Origin: Nocardia mikamii NBRC 108933
GTDB lineage: Bacteria; Actinomycetota; Actinomycetes; Mycobacteriales; Mycobacteriaceae
Assembly (NCBI RefSeq): GCF_001613505.1
Contig: NZ_BDCM01000008.1
Span: 164,176 to 228,175 of the forward strand
Length of the DNA stretch: 64,000 nucleotides
Direction of reading: 5' to 3'
Under the pieces are notes generated by a model. The model did no database searches, was not told where the DNA came from, and saw nothing but the letters and a program-made list of their open reading frames with translations. How positions within the stretch are numbered: position 1 is the stretch's first letter; the number at the start of each line of letters is the position of its first letter. A program made the position numbers and the translations under genes. Positions 26,501 through 33,515 of the stretch are shown in pieces.

Positions 26501-26737
26501 TCCCGGATGTACCAGCGCGCCCGGTCCCGCAGTGCCGGCGGCCGCGACGACGGCGTCGATGTCGAGGTAGGCCGCGGCTCCCGCGCCGGGGAGCCGGACC
26601 GCCTCGTCGGCCAGCCGTACCGGCATCGCGTCCGGTTCGTCCGCCGTCGACAACGCCCGGGTGCCGTAACCGCGCTCTCGCGCCGTACGCAACACACGGA
26701 CCGCCACTTCACCCCGGTTCGCCACCACCACCTGCAT
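23564..26737 (-). CDS. Single-chain (long-chain) acyl-CoA carboxylase, BC-BCCP-CT
   Basis: This 1,057-residue protein carries all acyl-CoA carboxylase activities. The biotin carboxylase (about 1-450) has VHPGYGFLSESADFA, the ATP-grasp loop GGGGRGMRVV and FLEVNPRLQVEHTVTE. The biotinyl domain has VEAMKMHH, with biotin on Lys507. The carboxyltransferase (about 560-1057) has GGGGRPGDTDHSG and SGRCFAGNAALLG. The order and length match the single-chain long-chain acyl-CoA carboxylase described from mycobacteria, so long-chain acyl-CoA is the likeliest substrate. Acetyl- or propionyl-CoA cannot be excluded. The ATG at 26737 starts MQVVVANRGEVAVRV, the canonical BC N-terminus. It is divergent from a TetR gene across a 48-base gap filled by a palindrome. 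Confidence 0.92.
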   Translation of the reverse strand: MQVVVANRGEVAVRVLRTARERGYGTRALSTADEPDAMPVRLADEAVRLPGAGAAAYLDIDAVVAAAGTAGPGALVHPGYGFLSESADFAVACAGAGLVFVGPAPEVLRIFGDKLAARRAAEQAGVAVPAATSGAAGPEQIDALLTAHPEGVMIKATAGGGGRGMRVVRRREELAQAYAHCRAEARAGFGDDTVYAEALVEHARHIEVQIVADGSRAVAVGDRDCSVQRRRQKLIEIAPAPTLAPHMRERLHAEAVRLAETVGCRGVITVEFLVRGDTAWFLEVNPRLQVEHTVTEEVTGLDLVAVQFDLAQGRTLDDLDLPSTTRGYAVQVRVNAEILSATGDVLPSTGVLTRFTPPTGSGVRVDTAAYSGMRQGAGFDSLLAKIIARGPTCPAALRRAADALAETTIDGVDTTVALQRAVLAALPGDTTVDTLWFERHSAELAARAEDSAPPPTTSADAAPAAADRYDGDEQVLRSPLGGTVISVVEPGTVVAAGAEVAVVEAMKMHHVVRAGQPLRVVRVLAEPATVVDPHAALLVWDDADHDGEDTGLTAVDLDAERDDLAQVRARHRAGLDEARPEAVAKRHRLGRRTARENIADLVDDDSFVEYGALAVAAQRSRRSIEDLIANTPADGLVAGVATVNAARFGHDHARAVVMSYDYTVLAGTQGMRNHAKTDRMLELAREQRLPVVFFTEGGGGRPGDTDHSGISGLDVTTFRAMAALSGTVPLIGIVSGRCFAGNAALLGMCDVVIATPDANIGMGGPAMIEGGGLGVHAPEEIGPVRVQRRNGVVHIVAADEAEAVAIARDYLGYFQGTVDTWEEPDPRLARHVVPEDRLRAYDIRAAVAAIADTGSVLEVRRDWGVGVVTALIRVQGRPFGLIANDCHHLGGAIDAPAADKLGAFLRLCDAHGLPIVSLCDTPGFMVGPEAETHATVTKFSRLFIDAAAMSVPWGTVILRKGYGLGAQAMAAGSFRAPRFVVAWPTGEIGGMGLEGAVRLGFAKELAAIEDPVQRSAAFDNLVRAAYESGKALTAATVLELDDVIDPAHTRRWIGTLR

Positions 26738-26749
26738 GCCGCCAGTCTG

Positions 26750-26773
26750 ATTGACATTGACGTCAACGTCAAT
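26750..26773. promoter_or_regulatory. Candidate TetR operator between acyl-CoA carboxylase and its regulator
   Basis: ATTGACATTGAC / GTCAACGTCAAT form a 24-base palindrome centred on GACGTC with a single mismatched pair. It fills the divergent gap and would cover both promoters. Confidence 0.72.
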
Positions 26774-26785
26774 ATGCTGGACGGT

Positions 26786-27415
26786 ATGACGTCGGCGTGG
26801 AGTGTGCGCGCGGCCCGGGAACGCTCGGAGACCGACCGGCATCGCGGCCTGCTCGATGCCGCGGCCGACGTCTTCATCGAACGCGGCTACGCGGCGACCA
26901 CGGTGGCCGCGATCACCGCCCGAGCCGGCGTCTCCCGCGCGACGCTGTATGTGTACTTCGCCTCCAAGGACGAGATCTTCCACGCCCTCGCCACGCGGGT
27001 GCGCGACGAATTCCTCGCCGCCCAGGAACCCGATCTGACCGATTCCGACCCGCGAGAGATGTTGCGCGCCACCATCGAATCGTTCGCCGAAGCGGTGCTG
27101 CACGCCGGGCCGCTGCTGCGATTGATCGAGGAACGCGGCACCGTGGACCCCCGGATCGGCGAGCTGGCCGCCGAAATCTCCGAACGCCCCATCCGCCGCT
27201 TCACGCGCTACCTGGACCGCGAACACCGCGCCGGAACCATCACCCCGGCGGCACCGGTCCGAGTCGTCGCCGAAACCGTCGGTTACGCACTGACCCGCGG
27301 CATACTCGACCGCCGGGCCGATCCGCCGCCCGCGCGCGCCCGGTATCTCGAACAGATGCGGCGAATCGCCGAAACCCTGCTCGGACTGCGCCCGGGCGCC
27401 GAGAATTCGGCTTGA
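26786..27415 (+). CDS. TetR-family regulator (acyl-CoA carboxylase-linked)
   Basis: This 209-residue protein has an N-terminal HTH (RGLLDAAADVFIERGYAATTVAAITARAGVSRATLYVYFASKDEIFHALA) and a TetR-type ligand domain (LRATIESFAEAVLHAGPLLRLIEERGTVDP). Its position, divergent from the single-chain carboxylase with a shared palindrome, argues that it represses that gene, probably in response to an acyl-CoA or fatty acid, and represses itself. The ATG at 26786 is used. An ATG at 26774 (MLDGMTS) would start right at the operator edge and is less likely. Confidence 0.88.
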   Translation: MTSAWSVRAARERSETDRHRGLLDAAADVFIERGYAATTVAAITARAGVSRATLYVYFASKDEIFHALATRVRDEFLAAQEPDLTDSDPREMLRATIESFAEAVLHAGPLLRLIEERGTVDPRIGELAAEISERPIRRFTRYLDREHRAGTITPAAPVRVVAETVGYALTRGILDRRADPPPARARYLEQMRRIAETLLGLRPGAENSA

Positions 27416-27442
27416 CCTTCACGTTACGGCAACTTCTACCGT
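27412..27442 (+). promoter_or_regulatory. MerR-type promoter (19-base spacer) of the TipA-like regulator
   Basis: TTGACC (27412-27417), then exactly 19 bases, then TACCGT (27437-27442). The over-long spacer is the signature of promoters activated by DNA-distorting MerR-family proteins. It sits 47 bases before the MerR-type gene, so autoregulation is likely. It overlaps the stop codon of the preceding TetR gene. Confidence 0.65.
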
Positions 27443-27489
27443 CGAAGACGAGGCCGGAGCGACCGGCCTCAGGACAGATGGGAAGCACC

Positions 27490-28248
27490 ATGAGCTGGTC
27501 GATCGCGGAGGTGGCGAAGATGTCGGGAGTCACCGCCCGCACCTTGCGTCACTACGACGACATCGGCCTGCTCACTCCAGCCCACGTGGGCAGCAACGGC
27601 TATCGCTACTACGACGACCACAGCCTGCTGCGACTGCAGCAGATCCTCGTGTTGCGGGAGCTGGGCCTCGGTCTGGCCGAGATCGCCGAGGCGGTCGACT
27701 CCGAACCGGACACGCTGGCAGCGCTCAAACGCCAGTACGCCCGGCTGCTCGCCGAACGCGACCGGCTGGGACGGATGGCCGAGACCGTGGCGCGCACCAT
27801 CGCCGAACTCGAAGGGAACAAGGAGATGTCAGTGCAGATCAACCGCCCGGAAAATCTGTTCGCGGGCTTCGATCACACGCAGTACGACGACGAGGCCCGC
27901 GAGCGCTGGCCCGAACAATTCGAGCAGTCCCGGCAGGCGACCGCCGATATGACCGCCGAGGATGTCGAGCGCATGCAGCGCGAACTGACTGCCACGATGA
28001 TCCGGATGGCCGAATTCATGGCCGCCGGCACACCGGTCGAGGATGCGGCGGTGCAGGCCGAGATCCACACTCAGTACGAGGGTATCCGCCGTTTCTGGAC
28101 CCCGAATCGCAGCGCCTACATCTGCCTCGGCCAGATGTACGTCGACGACGAGCGGTTCAAGGCGAACTACGACCGGATCGCCGCCGGCCTGGCCGAATAC
28201 CAGCGCGACGCCATGGCCGTCTACGCCGAGCAGCGGCTCACCGACTGA
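27490..28248 (+). CDS. MerR-family regulator with TipAS-like effector domain
   Basis: This 252-residue protein is TipA-like. Residues 1-70 are a MerR winged helix (SIAEVAKMSGVTARTLRHYDDIGLLTPAHVGSNGYRYYDDHSL), residues about 75-110 a dimerisation coiled coil, and about 115-252 an all-helical TipAS domain (PENLFAGFDHTQYDDEARERWPEQFEQS). TipAS domains trap thiopeptide or other drug-like ligands and activate resistance or efflux genes. The ATG at 27490 (MSWSIAEVAK) is certain. An EamA exporter lies convergently just after it, and their ends overlap by 28 bases. The natural inducer is unknown. Confidence 0.9.
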   Translation: MSWSIAEVAKMSGVTARTLRHYDDIGLLTPAHVGSNGYRYYDDHSLLRLQQILVLRELGLGLAEIAEAVDSEPDTLAALKRQYARLLAERDRLGRMAETVARTIAELEGNKEMSVQINRPENLFAGFDHTQYDDEARERWPEQFEQSRQATADMTAEDVERMQRELTATMIRMAEFMAAGTPVEDAAVQAEIHTQYEGIRRFWTPNRSAYICLGQMYVDDERFKANYDRIAAGLAEYQRDAMAVYAEQRLTD

Positions 28249-29192
28249 TCGGCGCCGGCGGTGGCCGCCTCGCCGCGGCGCACGACGAGCACGCCGGTGA
28301 GGACCAGCACCCCGCCGAGAAGCTGCACGGGGTGCGGGGTCTCACCGAGCAGTGCCCACGCGAAGATCAGGGCCGCCACCACTTCGAGCAGGCCCGTGAA
28401 CGCCGCGGCGCGGGAGCCGAGCAGGCGGGTGGCGGCAATGCCGGCGACGTAGGCGAGGGCGGCGGTCACGGTGCCGAGAATCGTGATCGGCAGCCACCAC
28501 GGCACCGTGACACCCTGGTACTCAACGGGATTCGTGGTCACGTCCAGTGGAAGAACGCCTGTTCCGCCCGCGGCGAGCAGCCCGAGCCCACCCACCAGCA
28601 GTCCGCCGGCGGCCAGTACGGTTCCCGGCAGTGTGCCGTCACCGCGCGCGGAGAGCAGGAAATAGGCGACCCCGCAGGCCATGGCGAGAAGGGCCCACGC
28701 GATGCCGACCCGATCACCTGCGGCACCCGAACGCAGATCGATGACCAGCAACAGCCCCGCCACGCCGAGGAACGCACCAACCATCGTCGGCACCGCCGGC
28801 CGTTGGTGGTGACGCAGCCACAGCCAGCCGACCACCGCGATCGGAGAGGTGTACTGGATCAGCAACGCCTGCCCCACCGCCAGATGCGCGACGGCGGTGA
28901 AATAGGCCAGCTGCACCCCGGCGATCGCCACCAGGCCGTACCCGGCGAGCAGAAATGCGTTGACGCGCAACAATTTCCAGTTCCCACGCAGCTGGGCGGC
29001 CGCGATCGGCGCGAGTGCCGCGGCGGCGACGAGGACCCGCACGATCACCACCGCCGCGGAACTCCACCCGGCGGTCATCAGGCCGCGAGCCACGGGCCCG
29101 GACAGTGCGAACGACACCGCCGACACCACCGCACAACTCGTGCCCGACCCCAGCCACCGCCCGGTGCCGACGCCGGGCGTCATCCTCGACAT
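28221..29192 (-). CDS. EamA/RhaT-family (DMT) exporter
   Basis: This membrane protein of 323 residues has about ten hydrophobic segments and two EamA repeats (LSGPVARGLMTAGWSSAAVVIVRVLVAA in the first; VPWWLPITILGTVTAALAYVAGIAATRLLGSRAAAFTGLLEVVAALIFAWALLGE in the second). DMT transporters move small metabolites or drugs across the cytoplasmic membrane. The start is taken as ATG 29192 (MSRMTPGV); an ATG nine bases later would also keep the first helix. The 3' end overlaps the TipA-like gene by 28 bases, tail to tail. The substrate is unknown. Confidence 0.85.
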   Translation of the reverse strand: MSRMTPGVGTGRWLGSGTSCAVVSAVSFALSGPVARGLMTAGWSSAAVVIVRVLVAAAALAPIAAAQLRGNWKLLRVNAFLLAGYGLVAIAGVQLAYFTAVAHLAVGQALLIQYTSPIAVVGWLWLRHHQRPAVPTMVGAFLGVAGLLLVIDLRSGAAGDRVGIAWALLAMACGVAYFLLSARGDGTLPGTVLAAGGLLVGGLGLLAAGGTGVLPLDVTTNPVEYQGVTVPWWLPITILGTVTAALAYVAGIAATRLLGSRAAAFTGLLEVVAALIFAWALLGETPHPVQLLGGVLVLTGVLVVRRGEAATAGADQSVSRCSA

Positions 29193-29313
29193 GCCCGAGA
29201 ACGCTAGGCCCGGCGACGTCGGGCTGTCACATGATTTTGTCGTCGCGACGGAACTGCCCCGGCGCACGGGATCGTGGACGACAGCTGGGCCCCGCCCGGC
29301 GAGGCAGCCCCGG

Positions 29314-29982
29314 TCAGCCGCGCGGAGTGGTCGCCGCGACCAGCTCGGCCACCGCGTCGGCGACCGGGGTGCTGCCGCCGGTGAGCTCCACGATGACCCG
29401 GTCGAGGGCCGGTTCGTGCAGGGCCGCGTCGATGAAGGCGGCGACATCGTCGCGGGCGACCGAACCGTATTCGATGGCCAGGCCGGCGGTGACGGTGCCC
29501 GAACCCGGATCGTCGAGCAGTGTGCCCGGGCGCACGATGAGCCAGTCGAGCGCGGTGTGGGTCAGATGGACGTCGGCGGACTTCTTGACCCGCATGTAGT
29601 GCTCGAACCCCTCCGAGGGTTCGCGGTCGCGGCCGGCATCGGGGAATACCGAAACCAGCACGAAGCGCGAAACACCCGCCTGCGCCGCGGCGGCGGCCGC
29701 CTTCTGCAAACCGGCGCCGTCGATAGCCGTGGTCTTGTCGAGGCCGGTGCCGTGTGCGCCCGCGGAGAACACCACGGCGTCGTGCCCGGCGATCTTGGCC
29801 GCCAGATCCTCGACGCTGTCGTGGATCAGGTCGCCGGCCACCGGCGTCGCCCCGGTCGCGGCGACGGTCTCGGCTTGTTCGGGATTGCGATGCATACCGG
29901 TGACCTGGTCACCGCGGTCCGTCAGCCGTTGCGCGAGGCGGCGGCCCACGCCGCCCGCCGCGCCGATCTGGAACACCTTCAC
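29314..29982 (-). CDS. NAD(P)-binding Rossmann protein (atypical SDR / NmrA-like)
   Basis: This 222-residue protein starts with the dinucleotide-binding motif GAAGGVGRRLAQRL and includes VVFSAGAHGTGLDKTTAIDGAG and SRFVLVSVFPDAGR, a pattern of the atypical SDR group (BVR-B/NmrA-like). These are reductases or redox-sensing regulators. The GTG at 29982 (MKVFQIGAAGG) follows AGAGAGG. No catalytic Tyr-x-x-x-Lys is confidently read, although HYMRVKKSAD is a candidate. It is not obviously in an operon; the P450 lies 171 bases upstream on the same strand. Confidence 0.82.
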   Translation of the reverse strand: MKVFQIGAAGGVGRRLAQRLTDRGDQVTGMHRNPEQAETVAATGATPVAGDLIHDSVEDLAAKIAGHDAVVFSAGAHGTGLDKTTAIDGAGLQKAAAAAAQAGVSRFVLVSVFPDAGRDREPSEGFEHYMRVKKSADVHLTHTALDWLIVRPGTLLDDPGSGTVTAGLAIEYGSVARDDVAAFIDAALHEPALDRVIVELTGGSTPVADAVAELVAATTPRG

Positions 29983-30153
29983 GAGTGATCACCTCTCTGT
30001 CGGCGAGTGCGGTCCACTGCCGATTGTGGACTCCACGCCCACACGCACCGCGCCCGGGTGCGCCGTATCGGCCGCGACGAGGACAGCGGCACTGCCCGGC
30101 GCACCGGCCGCCGCGCGGCTGGGTACGGGTCGTGCGAACGGGGTTCTGCCGGA

Positions 30154-31467
30154 TCAGAACGTGCCCGGATGTGGTCGCAGCAGCACCGGCGCCCCGTGGG
30201 CGGGCACGTTGGTGATGTTGCGGATGCGCCCGCGTTCGCGGGTACGCACCGGAGCCAGGGCGAATCGGCTCAGCACCTCCGACAGCACCGCCGTGCCCTC
30301 CATCAGTGAGAATCCGGCGCCGATACAGCGGCGCACACCGCCACCGAACGGCAGCCAGGTATTGGCGGCCACACCGCCGTCGAGAAAGCGTTCGGGACGG
30401 AAACTTTCGGGTTCGGGATGATTGCCGGGATTCGCGTGCGCCAGCACGATCGAGGTCTGCACGACGGTGCCGCGGGGCAGGGTGTATCCGCCGATCGTCG
30501 TCTCGCGCGTCAGCCGGCGCAGGGTGCCGCCGATGACGGGGTGGCGGCGCATCGCCTCCTTCAGCACCGCTTCCAGATATTTGTCGTCGCCTTCGGCGGC
30601 GGCGCGCCGCGCCCGCTGCTGCGCTTCGGGATGGGCGGCCAATTCGAACATCGCCCATGACAGCGCGGACGCGGTGGTCTCGTGCCCTGCCAGCAGCAGG
30701 GTCACCAGCTGATCGCGGAGTTCGGCATCCGAGAGCGGCTCGTCGCCGGCCTCCGCGCCCACCGCGAGCAACCGGGCCAGCACATCGGCGCGGTCGCCGG
30801 GATCGGGCTCGCCGCGCCGGCGCGCGATCTCCTCGTAGAGCAGCGCGTCGATCGCGTCCTTGTTGTCGGCGAACCGCTTCCACGGGCCGAAACGCTGCAG
30901 CCGATGCCATTTCCAGCCCAAAAAGATCAGTGGGCCCACATCGACCAGATAGCGCAGCCGCGGCGCGAGCTCGGCACGCCCGCGCTGCTCGCTGATACCG
31001 AACACCACCTGCATGATCACATCGAGTGTCAGCTCGTTCATTCGTGGCAATGTCACGAGGGTGGTGTCCGGCTGCCACTGGTCGATGTGATGTTTGGCGA
31101 TGGCCTCGACCAGGTCGCGATAGCCGCGCAGCGCCGAGCCGGTGAACGCCGGCATCAGCAACCGGCGGGCGCGGGCGTGTTCGTCCTCGTCGGTGAGCAA
31201 CAGCGAATGCTGTCCCATCACCGGCTCCAGCACCCGATTGCCCTCGCCGGCATGCAGATCCGCCGGTGCGCCGGCGAAGATTTCGCGAATGTGCTCCGGC
31301 CGCGAGAACACCACCAGATTCTCGGCATACGGTGCGATCATGCGCATCGTGTAGACGTCGCCGTAGCGGCGCGACGCCACCCCGGCGAACCAGCCCCGCC
31401 ATTTCGCGTGCAGCAGCGTCTGCGCCACTCGCGGCAGCCGGGGACCCGGCGGAAACACAGTGCTCAT
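30154..31467 (-). CDS. Cytochrome P450
   Basis: This 437-residue soluble P450 has the I-helix oxygen-activation motif LLAGHETTASALSW, the K-helix ExxR in VLKEAMRRHP, the PERF-type ESFRPERFLDGG segment, and the heme-binding loop WLPFGGGVRRCIGAGFSLME with the cysteine thiolate ligand. It resembles the general bacterial P450s that oxidise hydrophobic substrates with ferredoxin partners. No ferredoxin or reductase lies next to it. The ATG at 31467 (MSTVFPPGPRLP) has GGAGG eight bases upstream, so the start is firm. The substrate cannot be told. Confidence 0.93.
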   Translation of the reverse strand: MSTVFPPGPRLPRVAQTLLHAKWRGWFAGVASRRYGDVYTMRMIAPYAENLVVFSRPEHIREIFAGAPADLHAGEGNRVLEPVMGQHSLLLTDEDEHARARRLLMPAFTGSALRGYRDLVEAIAKHHIDQWQPDTTLVTLPRMNELTLDVIMQVVFGISEQRGRAELAPRLRYLVDVGPLIFLGWKWHRLQRFGPWKRFADNKDAIDALLYEEIARRRGEPDPGDRADVLARLLAVGAEAGDEPLSDAELRDQLVTLLLAGHETTASALSWAMFELAAHPEAQQRARRAAAEGDDKYLEAVLKEAMRRHPVIGGTLRRLTRETTIGGYTLPRGTVVQTSIVLAHANPGNHPEPESFRPERFLDGGVAANTWLPFGGGVRRCIGAGFSLMEGTAVLSEVLSRFALAPVRTRERGRIRNITNVPAHGAPVLLRPHPGTF

Positions 31468-31649
31468 GAGGCAACCTCCCGGCGGGTCGCAGCGGTGCGA
31501 GATCCGATATCCACCTACGGTAGCCCGGTAGCCGTAACCGAACCACACACGTTCTACGAGCGGGTGTGCGGCTGTCCGATAGCTGATCTGCCGGGCCGAA
31601 CCGGTGAAATTGCGCAGTGCGCACCGTCCGGGGCCATATCATCGGGGCC

Positions 31650-32276
31650 ATGCCCACCCTCCGAGCAGCCGGACGCAGAGATGTCTTCGCTGGTGATGCC
31701 TGGCACCTGGCGTGCGCGATCGGTTGTGCGTCGGTCGTTGTCGGGGTGGTTCTGCTCGTTTGGCCCGATAAGTCCGTTCAGGTAGCGGAGCTATTGCTCG
31801 GCACGACGCTGCTGTTGACCGCCGCCTGGCAATTCACGGTCGCGTTCCGAGCGCGTATCCGCGGCGGGCTCAAGGCGCTGGAATTCGTGAGCGGGGCCTT
31901 GTCGGTACTGCTGGCGCTGTGGTGCATGCGCAGCGGCGACTGGGTGGCGTTGCTGGCCATGTGGGTCGGGATGGGATGGATGATCCGCGGCATCGTGCAG
32001 GCGATCGTCGCGGCCTGGTCGGAAGACCTGCCGAAGCCGGGCCGGCGCGAAGGCTACGGCGTGGCGACGCTGCTGGCCGGGCTGATCGTACTGGTGTGGC
32101 CGATCGACACCGTCGCGGCGCTGTCGGTACTGGTCGGTGTCTGCCTGATCCTGCTCGGCGCGATGGAGATTCGCATGGCCGTGCGCGTCCGCCGTCCGGA
32201 ACGCGGCGGCGATCAGGTGGGGGTGCGCGGCCTGCTCGGTCCGCGCGCGCACGCCCCGGTCCGGTCCGCGGATTAG
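31650..32276 (+). CDS. HdeD-like (DUF308) membrane protein
   Basis: This 208-residue protein has about six hydrophobic helices arranged as repeats (IGCASVVVGVVLLVWPDKS, LLGTTLLLTAAWQFTVAF, FVSGALSVLLALWCM, LLAMWVGMGWMIRGIVQAI, LLAGLIVLVWPIDTVAAL, LVGVCLILLGAMEIRMAVR). The repeated VLLVWPD / IVLVWPID ends are the HdeD/DUF308 signature. HdeD is linked to acid resistance in enterobacteria; the role here is not known. The ATG at 31650 (MPTLRAAGRR) is chosen over a GTG 33 bases earlier. The next gene follows after only nine bases, so they are probably co-transcribed. Confidence 0.8.
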   Translation: MPTLRAAGRRDVFAGDAWHLACAIGCASVVVGVVLLVWPDKSVQVAELLLGTTLLLTAAWQFTVAFRARIRGGLKALEFVSGALSVLLALWCMRSGDWVALLAMWVGMGWMIRGIVQAIVAAWSEDLPKPGRREGYGVATLLAGLIVLVWPIDTVAALSVLVGVCLILLGAMEIRMAVRVRRPERGGDQVGVRGLLGPRAHAPVRSAD

Positions 32277-32285
32277 GGTCGGCAT

Positions 32286-32846
32286 ATGGCTGTCGTTCAC
32301 CACACCACACTCGAGCCCGGCAAACTCGAATTGCTCACCCCATGGCTGCCGACGCGCGAATGGTTCACCGGCACAACGCCGCAGCTGCACAAGGCAGGCG
32401 GTTTCCGCCTCGACGACCCCGACGGCGAGGTGGGCATCGAGCACATGCTCGTCGTCGACACCGCCGATGCCCAGCAGCCCGTCTACCACGTGCCGATGAC
32501 CTATCGCGGCGCCCCGCTTCCCGGCGCGGACGCGGCGCTGATCGGCACCTCCGAACACGGCGTGCTCGGCACCAGGTGGATCTACGACGCCGCGCACGAT
32601 CCGGTGGCACTCGCGCAGATGGCTGCGTTGCTCACCGGGAGCGCGATGGCCCAGGACCAGAACCACAGCGACGCCCGCGCCCGCACCGTCGAGGTGTCCG
32701 CCGCTCCGGAATTACCGAAGGCCGTGCGCGTCAACCGGATTCCGTCGCGGTCGGCCGAATCCGCGCTCGGGTGGGTCAGAGTGGGCTGGACCGATGCGCA
32801 GGGCGCGAAGGCCGAGGGGGTAGTGCTGGAGGTAGCGGTGAACTGA
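32286..32846 (+). CDS. Maltokinase N-terminal cap-like protein
   Basis: This 186-residue protein resembles only the N-terminal cap of mycobacterial-type maltokinases (AVVHHTTLEPGKLELLTPWLPTREWFTG... GGFRLDDPDGEVGIEHMLVVD... YHVPMTYRGAPLPGADAALIGTSEHGVLGTRWIYDAAHDP). There is no kinase domain after it: it stops at 32846 and the next gene is a lipoprotein. It is therefore a stand-alone cap-domain protein, a form seen in actinobacteria and of unknown function. A carbohydrate link is a family guess. The ATG at 32286 is nine bases after the HdeD-like gene. Confidence 0.75.
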   Translation: MAVVHHTTLEPGKLELLTPWLPTREWFTGTTPQLHKAGGFRLDDPDGEVGIEHMLVVDTADAQQPVYHVPMTYRGAPLPGADAALIGTSEHGVLGTRWIYDAAHDPVALAQMAALLTGSAMAQDQNHSDARARTVEVSAAPELPKAVRVNRIPSRSAESALGWVRVGWTDAQGAKAEGVVLEVAVN

Positions 32847-32880
32847 ACGCGCATGCGTGCGGGCGGAAGGAGTCGAGGTG

Positions 32881-33489
32881 ATGATCGGCGGATACGGAAA
32901 TCGGACGGCAGCGGCGGTGGTGGTCGGCGCGGCCGCCGCCACCGCGCTCGCCGGTTGTGCGCAGCACGACTCCGGAACCGCCACATCGGCAGGTCCGGCC
33001 ACCGAAACCTCCGCCGCACAGGCGTCTTCGCCGCAGGCGAGCCTCACGGCGGCGCCCACCACCACCGCGCCGGCGGTCGCCGCGTGCCGGCCGCGCCAAC
33101 TGGACATCGCCGCGCACACCCTGTCGCCGGGCATGATGCATCGCGGCGTCGAACTGACCTTCACCCTCGCCGCCGACACCCCGCCCTGCACGATCGGCGG
33201 CTATCCCGGCGTCGATACCGGCGAGGGCGGTCCGGTCCTGCACGCCCAGCGCACCCCACGCGGCTATATGGGCGGCCTGCCCCGGGACGACGACACTCCG
33301 CCCACCGTCACCGTGCTGCCCGGTCGCCCCGCCCGCGCGGTCGTGGAAGGGTCCGCGATGGGCCCCGCCGGGGAGGACTGCCCGTTGTACACGAGTCTGG
33401 TTGTGACAGCCCCCGATTCGACCGACACCCACACCGTGCACACCACGATCGACACCTGCGCTCTGCAAGTACATCCGGTCACCGGCTGA
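32881..33489 (+). CDS. Secreted lipoprotein, DUF4232-like
   Basis: This 202-residue protein has a signal peptide ending in a lipobox (VVGAAAATALAGC), so the mature protein should be anchored by a lipidated cysteine to the outer face of the membrane. A Thr/Ala/Ser-rich linker follows. The folded C-terminal part (AACRPRQLDIAAHTLSPGMMHRGVELTFTLAADTPPCTIGGYPGVD... EDCPLYTSLVV... TIDTCALQVHPVTG) has the paired cysteines of DUF4232 domains. The ATG at 32881 or the GTG one codon earlier is the start, and AGGAG lies upstream. The role is unknown. Confidence 0.8.
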   Translation: MIGGYGNRTAAAVVVGAAAATALAGCAQHDSGTATSAGPATETSAAQASSPQASLTAAPTTTAPAVAACRPRQLDIAAHTLSPGMMHRGVELTFTLAADTPPCTIGGYPGVDTGEGGPVLHAQRTPRGYMGGLPRDDDTPPTVTVLPGRPARAVVEGSAMGPAGEDCPLYTSLVVTAPDSTDTHTVHTTIDTCALQVHPVTG

Positions 33490-33515
33490 AGCGACGAGCG
33501 CCGCGGTGCCGGATC

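Noticed and set aside
23564..27226. Longer 1,220-codon start for the acyl-CoA carboxylase
   Set aside because: The extra 163 residues would read through the divergent TetR gene. The biotin carboxylase N-terminus begins exactly at ATG 26737.
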